Shown here: positions 61,765-64,000 of the stretch, in pieces
Layout of the letters: each line of letters opens with the position of its first letter
Numbering within the stretch: position 1 is the first letter of the stretch
DNA from: Muricea muricata
Lineage: Eukaryota; Cnidaria; Anthozoa; Malacalcyonacea; Plexauridae
Assembly: GCA_963855995.1 (NCBI GenBank)
Contig: OY979730.1
Location: 9,649,300-9,713,299 of the forward strand
DNA: 64,000 nt
Direction: 5' to 3'
Made by a program: the position numbers and the translations under genes
Notes under the pieces: generated by a model
Database searches by the model: none
Told to the model about the DNA's origin: nothing
What the model saw: the letters and a program-made list of their open reading frames with translations, nothing else

Positions 61765-62075
61765 TTGCAAGTTGTCTGTTTTACCTACTTGTCAACAAGT
61801 TGTACCAAGCTTGTCAACTGCACAAGCTGCAACAAGTCTGTTAAAATCAAGCTTGTTGCAACTTGTCATTTGCAGAATTGTTACAACTTGTTGAAACAAC
61901 TTGTAGCAACCTTGTGGATGACAAGGTTTGACAATCAACTTGCAACAAGGTTGTTGACAACTTGAAACAGACTTGTCGTCAACAAGCTGTCGCAAGCCAC
62001 GCGAACGCATCCAGATATCGGCTTGTTGATAACAATCTGTTGCAAGATGTCAACAGACTTGTTGGAACTTGCATG
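61765..62075. repeat. CAACTTGTTG-rich degenerate repeat, block 2
   Basis: Words such as AACTTGTTGCAACAAGTTG recur in both orientations. It starts shortly after the gene D stop. Confidence 0.6.
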
Positions 62076-63310
62076 TTTTGACATCTGCAATTGTGAATTT
62101 TGCTCTCAAAGAAAAATTCTTTATACTATTTTAACGAAACCGAAACGTGTCTCGATTGATTGTGAAGACAAGTGGACTGAGAGAGAGAGATGTTCTTAGA
62201 AAATCATTAAAAAAGAAAGATCTTTTTATTGCACACGCTTAGCAGGGTACAAAGAAATCTTTGAGGTAATATCAAACTGAGACAACCAGGTCTTTCGAAC
62301 TTTAGTTTTCAATGAATGCTAGACCGAGTGATCTTTCGGAAACTGCAGCCTTACTGAATCTCAAATTTTTAATATTTTAATGAATACTAACAGTTTAAGA
62401 TTTTAACTCTCTAAGCTTTTACACCGATGTTTAAAGTGTTGTAAGACTACGAGGTAGGTTTTTTTTGTTATTGTAGGATTAGTGTGTTGCAGATTCAAAA
62501 TTATTAGCCAGTACTTCTCCGAAATGTTTGCGTTTTTGTCGTTCGCACGTGCCTTCCGAAAACGATCGAGTTAGGGGATTATTTACCATGGCAACCAAAC
62601 CGAGGGCATGCTAAATGCGGGCTGGTTTCTATACGAATGAGGACTTTAATAATGGTTGATTTAAAATTTCGTTAATTTATGTCATCATTTTCAAAGCATT
62701 TTCGTTCTTGACACTGTTACAGCTTTCAAAAACTTTCTTTCATTGTTTTGGGATATACTAGTAGGCTGACCTTTGTAAAATATGAAAATCATCAACCATA
62801 GAACGCTTGAAACATCCAATTTCTCAAAGAGATTTACCCAGAAACTTCATGAATGACGGTAAATAGCTGAATATCTCGATAAACTGGGTATGCTCAAAAA
62901 TCATATTTAGTTGCCAGAGGCGCTCTTTGAAAACCCTCGACTGGTCAGGTTGTGTTTAATCCTGTATAATTCAGCTTAGCTCTGATCTTCATGCATTATC
63001 AGGATGATTCGGCCTCTCGCTTTGATTTTTGCGCGCTTTGATTCATACTTTCAAAAGCTTTGAAACGAAACACATGCAAGTACTGTTTGGGAACATTTTG
63101 AAAACGATAATCGTTACCGAGTAAGCTGTCGCACTCGTTGCCTTGGTAATTGATTATTGCATTCGTGACGTTTTGGTGGGTGCTTGTGAACGGTCAAAAA
63201 CGAAAGAATCCGGGCACGTGCGATATTCTATCCGGAATTGAATGTTTTCGGAGTGGAAGACTACGTGCGGTAAAATGGTGTTTGAGATCCGCTTCAAAAT
63301 TAAGACAGTA
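62076..63310. other. Downstream of gene D
   Basis: No gene recognised. Contains a short GA run at about 62181 and otherwise unique-looking AT-rich DNA. Confidence 0.4.
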
Positions 63311-63559
63311 CATAGGCGGCCCAAAAGTACGGGGTTTTTTCGGTAAATACTTTTAATTCGATATAATCTTATCTCATATTCCAATGTCTTTCGTATTCCA
63401 ATAAGATGTCACAAGTGACAAGTGAGAGCGTCGTGCGAGCGAAATTTCGAAACAGATCATTCTGCAAGCTATGCCTGCTATGAAAGCAAAATAATGGAGA
63501 CAAGATTATATCGAATTAAAGTATGTACGGAAAAAACCCGTATTTTTGGGCCGCCTATG
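63311..63559. repeat. MITE of the CATAGGCGGCCCAA family
   Basis: Inverted ends of about 58 bp starting CATAGGCGGCCCAAAAGTAC. ACAGTA lies before the left end and, one base away, after the right end, as a likely target duplication. Related at its tips to the perfect hairpin at 7732-7878. Confidence 0.75.
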
Positions 63560-63784
63560 AACAGTACTACTTTTGCATTCCTCGGACGTGCTGTTGCAAC
63601 GGTACATTGTGGCCTTTGGTGGTTTGATCGCTCGCTGTTATTATTTTTTAAGGAATAGCCTCAAAGGTTTTTTGCACTATTTGTTGCATGTCTCATGACT
63701 GGTGTTCTCCATCGCACCGCCCTTCTAAACAATTCATGCATGCTTTGCGCTCTCCATTAGGAAATGGCAAAAATAGTCGCACGC

Positions 63785-64000
63785 AAAGTATGACATTGCT
63801 GACAACTTGCCAGCCAGTTGCAACGAACTTGTCAATTTCTGCTAAAGCAAAAATTTCCAGCTGCAGCTTGCCACTTGCAGGTTTGCTAGAACTTGTTGAA
63901 ACAACTTTCAACGAGCTTGTGGATAACGAGTTTTGTCAATCAACTTGCAACAAGTCTGTTCACAACTTGCAACAGACTTATCGTCAACAATCCATGGAAA
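63785..64000. repeat. CAACTTGTTG-rich degenerate repeat, block 3 (cut by window end)
   Basis: Same word set as blocks 1 and 2, including CAACTTGCAACAAGTCTGTT. Confidence 0.6.

Overview
This is a piece of an intron-rich animal genome. It is AT-rich, coding exons are split by long introns, and it is full of degenerate transposons, short hairpin elements and long (AT)n tracts. The genes are Src-type tyrosine kinases and a HECT-domain gene. The mix of Gypsy, LINE, Tc1/IS630-like, Penelope-like and hammerhead-ribozyme sequences suggests a marine invertebrate, most likely a cnidarian. That assignment is an inference; no species can be named from the sequence.

All host genes found lie on the + strand and form a tandem Src-family cluster. 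Gene A (1170-2897) has an SH2 exon and two kinase exons; its SH3 exon would lie left of the window. Gene B starts at 4172 with a lipidation signal and SH3 exon. Its SH2 exon is at 20192, its kinase exons at 24019 and 29926, and its first intron is swollen by transposons. Unit C (43308-45705) has only the two kinase exons and no SH3/SH2 exons of its own. Gene D (56796-61506) is a complete four-exon Src kinase of about 525 residues and is the best reference copy. The 684-nt kinase exon has the same length in all four copies, and every junction from SH2 onward is phase 0.

The unusual part lies between the B and C kinases. From 30182 to 42968 there are at least 18 intact and two broken copies of a 78- or 81-nt mini-exon. 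Each has good splice signals (one copy has lost its donor), is an exact multiple of three, is phase 0 at both ends and encodes a Ser/Thr/Asn/Ala-rich 26-27-residue segment. They are arranged in part as a three-exon higher-order repeat of about 0.9 kb. All splice phases from gene B through this array into kinase C are compatible. Kinase C then joins in frame to an exon with an SH3-ligand motif (46346-46419) and on to a complete HECT domain (46809-52759), whose catalytic cysteine position reads serine. The locus could therefore encode tandem-kinase, variable-linker or kinase-HECT products. Separate genes are also possible, and only transcripts can decide.

Mobile DNA: a degenerate LINE (about 4960-7240, minus); a 4.9-kb IS630/Tc1-type transposon (7489-12410) carrying a transposase and a PB1/zinc-knuckle/UIM-like protein, with a perfect 72-bp-arm hairpin element inside it; a non-autonomous element with hAT-like ends (12468-14783); a Gypsy LTR element (15245-19898) with a deletion in integrase; a Tc1 element (24917-26519) whose empty site is preserved in gene A; a Penelope-like remnant (about 27150-27540); a 2.1-kb fold-back element (32892-34990); Gypsy and LINE fragments in the HECT intron and upstream of gene D; and many MITE-like hairpins. 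A structurally complete hammerhead ribozyme lies at 45098-45141 on the minus strand beside an (AT)n tract.
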